DNA of 64,000 nt from Anaerolineae bacterium. GTDB lineage: Bacteria; Chloroflexota; Anaerolineae; Anaerolineales; Anaerolineaceae. The notes below the pieces were generated by a model, which was not told the origin of the DNA, made no database searches, and worked only from the letters and a program-made list of their open reading frames with translations. Positions 42,428 to 51,042 of the stretch are shown one piece after another. The stretch spans positions 1 to 64,000 of the forward strand of contig JABLXC010000018.1 in the NCBI GenBank assembly GCA_013178185.1, given 5' to 3'. The position numbers and the translations under genes were made by a program. Numbering within the stretch: position 1 is the first letter of the stretch; each line of letters starts with the position of its first letter.

Positions 42428-43810
42428 TCACACTGCGTATAACTTCACTAAATTGTAAAGGAAATGAATGATTGCATCAATACCGTCCGACCAGGTGGGG
42501 AGATGCAACTTTTCATTGGGGGCGTGAATGTTATCATCCGGTAATCCAAAACCGGTCAGTATCGAATCGACGCCTAAATAGGTCTGCATTTGAGCTACAA
42601 CAGGGATACTTCCTCCAGACCTTTGAAAAATCGGCTTTTGTCCCCAAACTTTTGCGAGGGCATCTACCATTGCCTGAACTTCCTGGCGATTCGGGTCTGT
42701 AAGCGAGGCAGGGCCTCCTGCCAGTTCAAGCAGTTCCCATTGCACAGTATCGGGCATATTTTCTTTGAGAAAATCTTCCATTTGGTCGCGCACCTCGGCT
42801 GGATCCTGGTCTGGCACCAACCGCATGGAAATTTTTGCTGTCGCAGAAGAGGGGATCACCGTTTTCGCTCCAGAGCCGGAGAAACCTGAATTGACTCCGT
42901 TGATTTCGAGCGAGGGGCGGAGGGTAATTCTTTCGATAGCGCTATACCCTTTTTCTCCCCAAAGTTTTTTCACACCGGTTTGCTGTATAAAAATGGCGTC
43001 CTCTTGTTTGAGGGCAGCAAGCCGTTCTCTTTCTTCTGGACTGGCTGAGCGCACGTTTTCATAAAAACCGGGCAATGTTACTTTGCCCTGATCATCATGC
43101 ATTTTTGCAATGACCTCACAGAGTGCCTGGGCCGGGTTGTGAATTATTCCTCCGTATTGACCTGAGTGTAAATCCTGTTTTGGTCCCGTGATTCTTAGCT
43201 CGAAATAAGCTAAACCGCGCAAACCATAGGTAATTGCCGGGGTACTAACGGACAACATTCCCGCATCGAGGTTTAGGACAATATCGCATTGCAGTAGTTC
43301 TCTATGAGATTTTAAAAATTCTGGAAGGCTTGGTGAACCAACCTCTTCTTCGCCTTCTATAATAAATTTTATATTCAGAGGGATTTCTTCTTTTTGGCTC
43401 AGCACAGCTTCAACTGCTTTAATGCTTGCAATGACCTGTCCTTTCATATCGGATGCGCCGCGAGCAAAAAGCTGGTCATTGATAATTATCGGTTCAAAGG
43501 GATCCGAATTCCAAAGGTTTAGCGGATCAACCGGTTGTACATCGTAATGCCCGTAGATTAATACCGTTCGAGCATGGGGCTGGCCTGAGTGGAAATTACC
43601 AAACACAATGGGGTGACCGCTTGTTTTGTATACGCGACTATTCTGGCAGCCAGATTTCTTAAGAGTCTCTGCTAGCCAATGAGCAGCTTTTTCCATGTCG
43701 GGGATATGGTGAGGATCTGTTGAGATAGACTTAATTCTGATGAAATCACGAAGGTCTTCTATAAATTTATCTTTATTAACATGGGCATAATGAAGCACTT
43801 CTTCAATCAT
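42428..43810 (-). CDS. M20 family dipeptidase/carboxypeptidase
   Basis: A 460-residue cytoplasmic zinc metallopeptidase. Metal-site and catalytic features are IYGHYDVQP (His and Asp), ARGASDMKGQ (Asp), GEEEVGSPS (Glu-Glu), and a later VVAQMQTYLG and NIHAPNEKL (His). The dimerisation domain is at about 190-310. It likely releases amino acids from dipeptides. Strong AAGGAGAG ribosome site and a TATAAT at about 43840-43845 on the minus strand. It diverges from ssnA across a 323-nt gap. Confidence 0.92.
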   Translation of the reverse strand: MIEEVLHYAHVNKDKFIEDLRDFIRIKSISTDPHHIPDMEKAAHWLAETLKKSGCQNSRVYKTSGHPIVFGNFHSGQPHARTVLIYGHYDVQPVDPLNLWNSDPFEPIIINDQLFARGASDMKGQVIASIKAVEAVLSQKEEIPLNIKFIIEGEEEVGSPSLPEFLKSHRELLQCDIVLNLDAGMLSVSTPAITYGLRGLAYFELRITGPKQDLHSGQYGGIIHNPAQALCEVIAKMHDDQGKVTLPGFYENVRSASPEERERLAALKQEDAIFIQQTGVKKLWGEKGYSAIERITLRPSLEINGVNSGFSGSGAKTVIPSSATAKISMRLVPDQDPAEVRDQMEDFLKENMPDTVQWELLELAGGPASLTDPNRQEVQAMVDALAKVWGQKPIFQRSGGSIPVVAQMQTYLGVDSILTGFGLPDDNIHAPNEKLHLPTWSDGIDAIIHFLYNLVKLYAV

Positions 43811-43854
43811 TGTTCTTTTCTCTCCTTGAGATTTCCTTCTATTATACGAAAGTA

Positions 43855-43883
43855 TTGCAGAGGCTGGATCATAATGTTAAAAT
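43855..43883 (+). promoter_or_regulatory. candidate promoter of the ssnA-F420 operon
   Basis: TTGCAG (43855-43860) and TAAAAT (43878-43883) are separated by exactly 17 nt on the plus strand, 250 nt before ssnA. Predicted transcription start is near 43890, giving a leader of about 244 nt. The -35 box matches the consensus only in TTG, so the call is tentative. Confidence 0.45.
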
Positions 43884-43889
43884 AGCTTA

Positions 43890-44133
43890 GTAAGGTTCGG
43901 TGGTCGGCGCGTTGTTTAGGGCGCCGGCGTTGGGTAATTATATTCATGAGCCCGTCGAAAAGAGCCGCCGCAGGGAGTGTTTCCACCGATCCTATGAACA
44001 AGTTTTTCTGCGATAAGCTTCTTCATTTTGTGCAACTGGCGTCAAAATTGATTCTGTGCTTACTAATCGGCTCGCACAGGTTGTTTTTGATTGTGGGGGA
44101 ATTCCTTTTACCTGAATAATAAGGGACAACAGC
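43890..44133 (+). promoter_or_regulatory. long structured 5' leader with terminator-like hairpin
   Basis: No protein-coding sequence is convincing in the 323-nt gap. Two inverted repeats are visible: CGGCGC at 43905-43910 with GCGCCG at 43921-43926, and CTGTGC at 44054-44059 with GCACAG at 44074-44079. The second is followed by GTTGTTTTTG, which looks like a transcription terminator 50-60 nt before the ssnA start. AAGGGA precedes the ATG. The arrangement fits an attenuator or riboswitch. No known riboswitch core was recognised. Confidence 0.4.
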
Positions 44134-45480
44134 ATGATGTTAATAATAAATGCAAAGATCATTACCTGGGAACGACCCAATCGAATACTGGAAGGACAGG
44201 CGGTATATGTTCAAAATGGTCGCATTGTCGCGATTGACAGCCAGGAAAAACTACTCGCGGCATATAAAGATTCTGAGGTGCTCGATGCTGGTGGTCAATA
44301 TTTAATGCCGGGTCTGATATGCTCCCACACCCACTTTTACGGTGCCTTTTCAAGGGGAATGGCCATCCCTGCCGATCCACCAGAGGCATTTCCACAAATC
44401 CTTGAGCGGTTATGGTGGCCGCTGGACCGGTCCTTAACGCTCGAGGACATAAAATATTCCGCGTTGGTGTGTCTGGTAGATGCCATTAAACATGGCACGA
44501 CAACCTTGATTGATCATCATGCTTCGCCGAACGCCATTGAAGGATCATTGGATGCGGTTGCAGAAGCAGTGCTGCAATCTGGTGTGCGCGCTTCTTTATG
44601 CTATGAGGTTACTGACCGTAACGGGCTACAACAGACAAAAGCAGGAATTGATGAGAATGTTCGGTTCATCGAGCAGGTTAAAAAAGATAACGGCGAGGGC
44701 CGTTTGTCGGCAACTTTTGGTTTACATGCCAGCTTGACGCTTTCGGAAAAAACCTTAGAAGAATGCCGGAAAGCTGTCCCTGACGATGTGGGCTTTCACA
44801 TCCATGTTGCAGAGCACGTAGCAGATGAATATGACAGCCTGAAAAAAACGGGGTTGCGCGTTATTGACCGACTAAAAAGGCATGGTATGCTCGGTTCTAA
44901 ATCCATTGCTGTTCACTGTGTTCATGTGGATGCGCGTGAAATCGCTTATCTTGCCGAATCGAGGACGTGGGTGTCCCACCAACCTCGATCGAATATGAAT
45001 AATGCTGTAGGACTCCCGAAGGTGGAAGATATGCTTCGTTTTGGCATTCGTGTATGTTTGGGAAACGATGGTTTTTCGAACACCATGTGGGAAGAATGGA
45101 AAACGGCTTATCTTGCTCATAAGGTATGGCATTTAGATCCACGTCGCATGAATGGGATGGATGTAGTAAATATGGCTGTTTATAATAATGCGGCTCTTGC
45201 AAACACTCTATTTGATTCGGTTCGAATCGGGAGCATTGAAATCGGAAGTGAGGCTGATCTCATTCTGGTTGATTATCATCCTATCACGGAGTTGGACACA
45301 GGGAATTTGCCATGGCATATTCTATTTGGGTTTCACGAAAGCATGGTTACAACAACCATCGTTCGTGGGAAAATCCTAATGAAGGATCGTAAACTTATTA
45401 CCTTGGATGAAAAGGGAATAGCAGAACATGCGGTAAAGCTTTCGCGTGATGTTTGGAAGCGTTACCGCGCTCTGTTTTAA
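44134..45480 (+). CDS. ssnA: SsnA-like amidohydrolase
   Basis: A 448-residue member of the metal-dependent amidohydrolase superfamily, close to SsnA and to the deaminase/chlorohydrolase group. Metal ligands lie in SHTHFYGAFSRGM (His-x-His), HIHVAEH, VHCVHVD and GNDGFSN (Asp). The protein closes with a small beta-sandwich as expected. In purine-fermenting clusters SsnA is placed next to selenium/molybdenum hydroxylases, so a heterocycle deamination is plausible here. It heads the F420 gene run, with 30 nt before npdG. Confidence 0.85.
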   Translation: MMLIINAKIITWERPNRILEGQAVYVQNGRIVAIDSQEKLLAAYKDSEVLDAGGQYLMPGLICSHTHFYGAFSRGMAIPADPPEAFPQILERLWWPLDRSLTLEDIKYSALVCLVDAIKHGTTTLIDHHASPNAIEGSLDAVAEAVLQSGVRASLCYEVTDRNGLQQTKAGIDENVRFIEQVKKDNGEGRLSATFGLHASLTLSEKTLEECRKAVPDDVGFHIHVAEHVADEYDSLKKTGLRVIDRLKRHGMLGSKSIAVHCVHVDAREIAYLAESRTWVSHQPRSNMNNAVGLPKVEDMLRFGIRVCLGNDGFSNTMWEEWKTAYLAHKVWHLDPRRMNGMDVVNMAVYNNAALANTLFDSVRIGSIEIGSEADLILVDYHPITELDTGNLPWHILFGFHESMVTTTIVRGKILMKDRKLITLDEKGIAEHAVKLSRDVWKRYRALF

Positions 45481-45509
45481 ACATATTTTTATTCTTATTT
45501 GGAGGAAGC

Positions 45510-46205
45510 ATGACTGAAAATGAGGTACCAGAAATTCGAACGATTGCTATTATTGGGGGTACTGGAAAAGAAGGAAAAGGATTGGCTTATCGGTGGGCAA
45601 AGGCCGGTTATCGAATCATCATAGGCTCTCGCCAGATCGAGAAAGCGCAGGCTGCTGCCGAAGACGTGGCAAAACTACTTTCTGACCCTTCAGTTGTGTC
45701 TGGAGAAACTAATCCAGTAGCAGCTGAAAAGGGTGATCTTGTTGTTCTCACGGTGCCATTTGCTGCACATGTGTCCATGCTCGAAAGCATACAACCGTAT
45801 CTTGATGGCAAAATACTGGTTGATGTTACCGTGCCTTTGGTGCCGCCAAAGGTGACAAAAGTTCAGATGCCTCCGGCTGGCAGCGCCGCTCAAGAAGCAC
45901 AGCAAGTGTTGGGAGAAAGTGTTCAAGTTGTTGGCGCTTTCCAAAATATTTCCTATGAACACCTTCTCAACGATGAAGAGGTGGAATGTGATGTGCTGGT
46001 CACCGGTAGCAGCAAGGCAGCTCGCGCTGCTGTAATTCGTCTTGTAGAAGAGGCCGGTATGGTGGGCTGGGACGCAGGCCCCATTGAGAATTCGGTGGTA
46101 TCTGAGGGTCTAACCTCTATTCTCATTGGATTAAACAAACAATATGGAACGGATTCGGCTGGAATCCGCATTACGGGTCTTCCGCGGCCAGGAAAGAAAT
46201 CATAA
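45510..46205 (+). CDS. npdG: F420H2:NADP oxidoreductase (NPDR/Fno)
   Basis: A 231-residue enzyme exchanging hydride between reduced F420 and NADP+. The N-terminal Rossmann loop is IIGGTGKEGKGLA, and SRQIEKA, VPFAAH, DVTVPLVPP and VVGAFQNISYEHL follow in family order. An upstream in-frame extension to 45453 is ignored because GGAGGAAGC sits just before ATG 45510. It is followed by the F420 biosynthesis genes with only 4 nt before cofE. Confidence 0.94.
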   Translation: MTENEVPEIRTIAIIGGTGKEGKGLAYRWAKAGYRIIIGSRQIEKAQAAAEDVAKLLSDPSVVSGETNPVAAEKGDLVVLTVPFAAHVSMLESIQPYLDGKILVDVTVPLVPPKVTKVQMPPAGSAAQEAQQVLGESVQVVGAFQNISYEHLLNDEEVECDVLVTGSSKAARAAVIRLVEEAGMVGWDAGPIENSVVSEGLTSILIGLNKQYGTDSAGIRITGLPRPGKKS

Positions 46206-46209
46206 CCTT

Positions 46210-46980
46210 ATGCCGTTGATATTATCATTACTTGCTGGCATCCCGATGATTCAACCAGGCGATGACCTGGCAAGTATTTTATTATCTGCATTGGCAAATA
46301 CCGGAATCTTATTAGAAGACCATGATATTCTTGTTATCGCTCAGAAGATTATTTCGAAAGCTGAAGGGCGGTTAGTCAACTTGACGCAAATTGTGCCTTC
46401 ACGTGAGGCGATCGAGCTTGCCAAAGTTACCGAAAAAGATGCACGTTTTGTGGAATTAGTGCTCCGGGAATCAAAAACTGTACTTCGAACGCGTCCTGGC
46501 ACACTCATTGTGGAACATAAAAACGGTTTTGTCTGTGCCAATGCAGGAATAGACCATTCTAATGTTTCAGGCATGTGGGGGAACCCAGATGATTGGGTTC
46601 TCCTGCTCCCTGAAAATCCAGATGAATCGGCCAAATCGTTGCGAAAGAAACTAGAAGACGCTGCAGGGAAAAAAATAGGGATATTAATTATTGACTCGCA
46701 TGGCCGCGCCTGGCGAATGGGCACGGTTGGCGTATCCATTGGATGTTCCGGGGTGCCGGGTTTGGTTGATCTGCGTGGAGCCAAGGACCTGTTTGGTTAT
46801 TCCTTGAGAATCACCCAGGTAGCTGCCGCTGATGAACTGGCTGCCGGGGCATCTTTGATAATGGGGCAAGCGGCAGAAGGATCCCCCGTTGTGCATGTTC
46901 GAGGGTTTCCTTACCCATTACGAGAATCATCAATAATGCAAGAACTTATTCGCCCGTTAGATCAAGATTTGTTTCGATAG
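46210..46980 (+). CDS. cofE: F420-0:gamma-L-glutamate ligase CofE
   Basis: A 256-residue GTP-dependent ligase that adds glutamate residues to F420-0. Features: IQPGDDLASILL, DILVIAQKIISKAEGR, RTRPGTLIVEHKNGFVCANAGIDHSN and the DSHGRAWRMGTVGVSIGCSG metal/nucleotide segment. Lengths match CofE without the nitroreductase-like domain of FbiB. ATG 46210 is used; the frame continues upstream into npdG. Next gene cofD starts 8 nt on. Confidence 0.94.
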   Translation: MPLILSLLAGIPMIQPGDDLASILLSALANTGILLEDHDILVIAQKIISKAEGRLVNLTQIVPSREAIELAKVTEKDARFVELVLRESKTVLRTRPGTLIVEHKNGFVCANAGIDHSNVSGMWGNPDDWVLLLPENPDESAKSLRKKLEDAAGKKIGILIIDSHGRAWRMGTVGVSIGCSGVPGLVDLRGAKDLFGYSLRITQVAAADELAAGASLIMGQAAEGSPVVHVRGFPYPLRESSIMQELIRPLDQDLFR

Positions 46981-46988
46981 GGGATTTA

Positions 46989-47918
46989 ATGAAAATTGTC
47001 GCACTTGCCGGCGGGGTTGGGGGCGCAAAATTGGTTGATGGCCTGGCCAAACTTTTGCCTCCTGAAGATCTTTCGATCATTGTTAACACCGGAGATGATT
47101 TTGATCATCTGGGACTGCGAATTTGCCCGGATCTGGACACGGTATGTTATACCCTGGCTGGCCTTTCTAATCCAGAAACCGGTTGGGGGCGATCAGGCGA
47201 TACCTGGAATTGTTTGGCAGCAATTCGTGAATTAGCAGGACCAGACTGGTTCCACCTTGGCGACGGCGATGTTGGAACTCACCTTGTTCGAACCTTTCGG
47301 TTAGGTCATGGAGAACCATTAAGTGCCATTGTGTCGAGCTTTTGTGTCTCATGGGGCATCCAGGTAAAAGTTCTCCCAATGACCGATGAGCGCGTCAGTA
47401 CTCAGATTCTCACCCAGGATGGCAATCAGTTGGATTTCCAGGAATATTTTGTTCGCCTTCTGTGCCAACCCGCTGTAAAAGCTATTATTTTTGATGGTGC
47501 AGATTCTGCTGAGCCTGCCCCTGGCGTTTTAGAAGCAATTGATTTGGCGGATTTTATCATTTTTTGTCCCTCTAACCCCTGGGTCAGTATCAATCCGATT
47601 CTATCTATCCCGGGTATTCGTGAGAGGGTTATAAAAAAGAAGGTGGTCGCGATTTCCCCGATTATTGGGGGAAAAACAATCAAAGGCCCAGCCGCAAAAA
47701 TGTATCAGGAGTTTGGCATTACGCCTTCAGCCCTGGCGGTGGCGAGGCATTACGAAGGGATTATCGAAGGTTTTATTTTTGATATTACCGATCATGACCT
47801 TAAAGTAGATATCGAACGTTTGGTTAAAAAAGCTTGTGCGACGAATACAATTATGTTGGATAGTGATTCTCGAAAAAAGCTAGCACAGGAAGTTTTGAAA
47901 TTTTGCCTGGAACTTTAG
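46989..47918 (+). CDS. cofD: LPPG:FO 2-phospho-L-lactate transferase CofD
   Basis: A 309-residue transferase joining the activated phospho-lactate or phosphoenolpyruvate unit to the deazaflavin FO. Motifs: the N-terminal loop GGVGGAKL, NTGDDFDHLGLRICPDLDTV, ETGWGRSGDT, LGDGDVGTHLVR, and CPSNPWVSI. The first half contains the substrate-binding Asp/Asn set. It sits between cofE and cofC in a single run. Length is typical. Confidence 0.95.
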   Translation: MKIVALAGGVGGAKLVDGLAKLLPPEDLSIIVNTGDDFDHLGLRICPDLDTVCYTLAGLSNPETGWGRSGDTWNCLAAIRELAGPDWFHLGDGDVGTHLVRTFRLGHGEPLSAIVSSFCVSWGIQVKVLPMTDERVSTQILTQDGNQLDFQEYFVRLLCQPAVKAIIFDGADSAEPAPGVLEAIDLADFIIFCPSNPWVSINPILSIPGIRERVIKKKVVAISPIIGGKTIKGPAAKMYQEFGITPSALAVARHYEGIIEGFIFDITDHDLKVDIERLVKKACATNTIMLDSDSRKKLAQEVLKFCLEL

Positions 47919-47931
47919 ATGAGATGTTTTT

Positions 47932-48576
47932 ATGGGCATTTGTGCAGTGGTACCAGTAAAACCCTTTGACGAGGGAAAGACGCGTCTCTCGAGTGTGTTG
48001 TCTAAAGACGAGCGCTCTAATCTCAATTTGAATTTGTTTATCAATACCCTGCAAGTTTTGTATGAAGTAGCGCAAATCACTAAGGTGATTGTTACAAGCC
48101 GTGACCCTTTTGCGCTTTCTATTGCGGATCGGTACGGGGCAACAGCTCTGAAAGAAGAAGGTTCAACCTTGAACCAGGCATTAGAAAATGCAACAAAAGT
48201 TGCTTTGCAAGAAACAATTTCTCGTATTTTAATCATTCCAACAGACTTGCCTTTGCTTTCTGCGAGCGACCTAAAACTTTTCATATCACTCTCGCCAACG
48301 GAAAAAGGAATTGGCATTGCCCCTGACCGGCGATGCGAAGGCACAAATTTGTTGTTGACGACGCCCCCTGGTGTGATTTTATACAAATTTGGGGCAAACT
48401 CGTTTAATAGACATATAGAACAAGCGGTTGGAAAAGGTCTTGCCGTCGGGACCATTCATCTGCCAAATTTGGGACTGGATTTAGATCTTCCGGAAGATTT
48501 GGAATTCCTTAAGACTTCGGTTTGTCTTACAAAAGCCTGGAATTCATCCATAATAAACATTACCCATTCCAGCTAA
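47932..48576 (+). CDS. cofC: 2-phospho-L-lactate guanylyltransferase CofC
   Basis: A 214-residue nucleotidyltransferase activating 2-phospholactate or phosphoenolpyruvate with GTP for CofD. Features: the N-terminal VVPVKPFDEGKTRLSSVLS (with Lys and Arg), LIIPTDLPLL (Asp), APDRRCEGTNLLL and LDLDLPEDLEFL. Start ATG 47932 is 13 nt after cofD. Together with cofE and cofD this supplies all F420 tail assembly steps; FO synthase (cofG/cofH) is not in the window. Confidence 0.93.
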   Translation: MGICAVVPVKPFDEGKTRLSSVLSKDERSNLNLNLFINTLQVLYEVAQITKVIVTSRDPFALSIADRYGATALKEEGSTLNQALENATKVALQETISRILIIPTDLPLLSASDLKLFISLSPTEKGIGIAPDRRCEGTNLLLTTPPGVILYKFGANSFNRHIEQAVGKGLAVGTIHLPNLGLDLDLPEDLEFLKTSVCLTKAWNSSIINITHSS

Positions 48577-48602
48577 TTAAAATCTAAAAGATGGAGGAAA
48601 AG

Positions 48603-49598
48603 ATGGTTGAAAGAGTTGCTTTATACCTTCAGGATGCACATGATCTGCGAGAAGGCCTTGATTATGTTCGCTATGCCGAACAACGTGGATTTGAGGCGGT
48701 CTGGCAGGCTGAGAGTCGGCTGGTTCGCGATGCCATTGTTCCTATGGCGGCTTATGCTGCCGTAACGGACCGGATAAAAGTGGGCTCTGGCGTCATTAAT
48801 AATTGGACCAGGAATATTGGTCTTTTGGCCGCCACATTTCTAACATTAGACGACCTGGCTCCTAACCGGATTATTTGTGGTATTGGCGCCTGGTGGGACC
48901 CGCTGGCCCGCAATGTGGGCATCTCCAGGAACAAGCCTTTGACAGCAATGCGCGAAACGGTCACCGTCTTGCGAAGACTGTTGAACATGGAAAGAGTGAC
49001 ATTCCATGGCGAGTTTGTCAATGTGGATGGTATCGAGTTGGATGTTGTTCATGGGCGACGCGAGCCAAGAAATGTTCCAATTTTCATTGGCGCCACCGGC
49101 GATCAGATGATGGAGTTAACCGGCGAATTGTGTGATGGAGCGGTATTAAATTATTGTGTGCCTCCTGAATACAACCTTAAGGCGCTGGAGTTATTAGATA
49201 AGGGCGCGCGAAAAACGGGGCGTACGGTCGATGATATTGACCGGCCGCAGCTGATTGTGTGCTCGGTCGACCATGATCACGATAAAGCATTTGATGCTAC
49301 TCGCGAGCTTTTGACACAATATCTTGCTCAACAGCCGCACATTGCAAAGGCTTCTGGCGTATCAATGGACGTTGTAAACAAGATTCAGTCGATACTCGGT
49401 TGGCCTGCAACACACGAACAAATCCAGAAAGCGAAGCATTTGGTTTCTGATGAGTTAATCGATCGAATCAGTGCTTCGGGAACGCCAGAAGAAGCGCGAA
49501 AAAAGGTGGAGGAATACAAGAAATATGGCTGTACCTGCCCAATTCTCTATTCTCTCAGCGACGACATCCGGTTGTTGATTGATACTTTTGGCCAGTAG
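48603..49598 (+). CDS. LLM-class F420-dependent oxidoreductase
   Basis: A 331-residue luciferase-like TIM-barrel enzyme. Family pieces: [68 protein letters not shown]. It resembles methylene-tetrahydromethanopterin reductase-type F420 enzymes and probably uses the F420 made by the upstream genes. An in-frame ATG lies 12 nt upstream, but ATG 48603 has GGAGGAAAAG in front. Substrate unknown. It ends the F420 run. Confidence 0.88.
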   Translation: MVERVALYLQDAHDLREGLDYVRYAEQRGFEAVWQAESRLVRDAIVPMAAYAAVTDRIKVGSGVINNWTRNIGLLAATFLTLDDLAPNRIICGIGAWWDPLARNVGISRNKPLTAMRETVTVLRRLLNMERVTFHGEFVNVDGIELDVVHGRREPRNVPIFIGATGDQMMELTGELCDGAVLNYCVPPEYNLKALELLDKGARKTGRTVDDIDRPQLIVCSVDHDHDKAFDATRELLTQYLAQQPHIAKASGVSMDVVNKIQSILGWPATHEQIQKAKHLVSDELIDRISASGTPEEARKKVEEYKKYGCTCPILYSLSDDIRLLIDTFGQ

Positions 49599-49683
49599 TA
49601 AATATTATTCGTTTGGAGGAGTTGCGATAACCTTGTTTGTTTTTTGAAGTTGAGCAATTGGAGCAAACAAGTAAAAAATTTGG

Positions 49684-49698
49684 TATGATACATTCATG
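49684..49698 (+). promoter_or_regulatory. -10-like box adjacent to pyrophosphatase start
   Basis: TATGAT at 49684-49689 ends 6 nt before ATG 49696, and no Shine-Dalgarno sequence is present. The nearest -35 candidate, TTGGAG at 49658-49663, is 20 nt away, which is long. A leaderless start is therefore possible but not secure. Confidence 0.4.
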
Positions 49699-51042
49699 GC
49701 TACACCGATTTATGTAATTGGTCATGTCAATCCTGATACCGATTCTATTGCCTCCGCCATGGGGTATGCTTGGTTATTAAGGGAGCAGGACGGGAAAGAT
49801 GCCATAGCTGCGCGGGCAGGCGCATTAAACCCGCAAACCTCCTGGGTTTTACGCCATCTTTCCCTAGATATTCCGGTCTTGTTAACAGATGCCTCACCGC
49901 GTTTTGAATCGGTGGTTCGGCGTCTTGATACGGCAACGCTTGATCGGCCTTTGCGCGACGCATGGGGAATTGCAAGCAGGACGGGTGGCGTCGCTCCAAT
50001 TTTGACACACGAAGGGCTTCCCTACGGTCTCTTAACCGGGGGAAGCCTGTTTTCGTTTTTGAGCGAGCTGGTAGGGCCACACCATCAACATCAGGATATG
50101 AAGATCAGCGAAATCTTAGATTTGCCATGTGACCGGGCGGTTGTAACCAATACCCCTCGTTTTCAAGCTTCCACCCGGATTCGCGATGTGATCAATCGTA
50201 TCCTGCGGGAGGAAGGAGATGAATTTTGGGTTTTGGATGAACAGGGTCGCTACCTAGGAATTTGCCGGCAGCGAGATCTTCTCACCCCACCGCGTTTAAA
50301 ATTGGTTTTGGTTGACCATAACGAAGCTCACCAGTCCCTCGGATCGCTAGAAGAAGCGGAGCTTATAGAAATATTGGATCACCACCGGTTAGGCAACCCA
50401 TCGACTCATGTGCCAATTCGTTTTACTGTTGATGTGGTGGGTAGTACAAGCACATTGGTGTCTGAACGAATTGAGGATGCAGGATTAAGTGCTCCTCCAA
50501 ATCTGGCCGGAGTTATGTTAGCCGGCTTGCTATCGGATACCCTGATCCTCTCTTCGCCAACAACAACCGATCGAGATCGCAAAGCCGCAGAAAGATTGGG
50601 GCGTTGGGCATTTGTATCGGGCAGTGTTTTGAGTGGAGAAACGCTCCGATCGTTCGGCGAAAAGATATTGGCCGCCGGGGCTGGATTGGGCGCCCGGGCG
50701 CCGCGTGAAGTGGTAGGAAGCGATTTGAAAGTGTACAATGCAGGCGGCTACGAATTTGCAATTTCTCAAGCGGAGGTCAGTGATCTTTACGAACTTACTG
50801 AACATTTGAACAACCTGACGATGGCGTTGGAGGAATTGCGCGAGTCAAAAGGCTTGGATTTTGCGGTGCTTATGGTTACCGATGTTGTGCGGGGTTCCAG
50901 CAGGCTATTACTTAATAATCCGCCGGCGGTTCTTGAAGATCTGCCTTATCCCCCTTTGCCAGATGGCACTCGCGCAGCAGAAGGTTTGGTGTCCAGAAAA
51001 AAACAATTATTGCCTGTGGTTTTAGGATTACTGGAGGCTTAG
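49696..51042 (+). CDS. ppaC: family II manganese-dependent inorganic pyrophosphatase with regulatory insert
   Basis: A 448-residue DHH-family enzyme hydrolysing pyrophosphate. The DHH metal motifs are GHVNPDTDSIASA near the N-terminus, LVDHNEAHQS and ILDHHRLGN (about residues 212-238). Between them an insert of about 120 residues with paired CBS-like halves (RPLRDAWGI... VTNTPRFQAS, YLGICRQRDLL) probably binds nucleotide. The C-terminal DHHA2 domain has LDFAVLMVTDVV. Its stop touches the xdhC start. It may pull the pyrophosphate-producing cofactor steps downstream, an inference from position. Confidence 0.9.
   Translation: MATPIYVIGHVNPDTDSIASAMGYAWLLREQDGKDAIAARAGALNPQTSWVLRHLSLDIPVLLTDASPRFESVVRRLDTATLDRPLRDAWGIASRTGGVAPILTHEGLPYGLLTGGSLFSFLSELVGPHHQHQDMKISEILDLPCDRAVVTNTPRFQASTRIRDVINRILREEGDEFWVLDEQGRYLGICRQRDLLTPPRLKLVLVDHNEAHQSLGSLEEAELIEILDHHRLGNPSTHVPIRFTVDVVGSTSTLVSERIEDAGLSAPPNLAGVMLAGLLSDTLILSSPTTTDRDRKAAERLGRWAFVSGSVLSGETLRSFGEKILAAGAGLGARAPREVVGSDLKVYNAGGYEFAISQAEVSDLYELTEHLNNLTMALEELRESKGLDFAVLMVTDVVRGSSRLLLNNPPAVLEDLPYPPLPDGTRAAEGLVSRKKQLLPVVLGLLEA

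Noticed and set aside
43811-44133. a small gene in the gap before ssnA (64-residue minus-strand frame)
   Set aside because: No ribosome site, no conserved motif; the region is better explained as a leader.
43890-44133. purine or SAM riboswitch
   Set aside because: The known conserved cores of these riboswitches were not found; only simple hairpins are visible.
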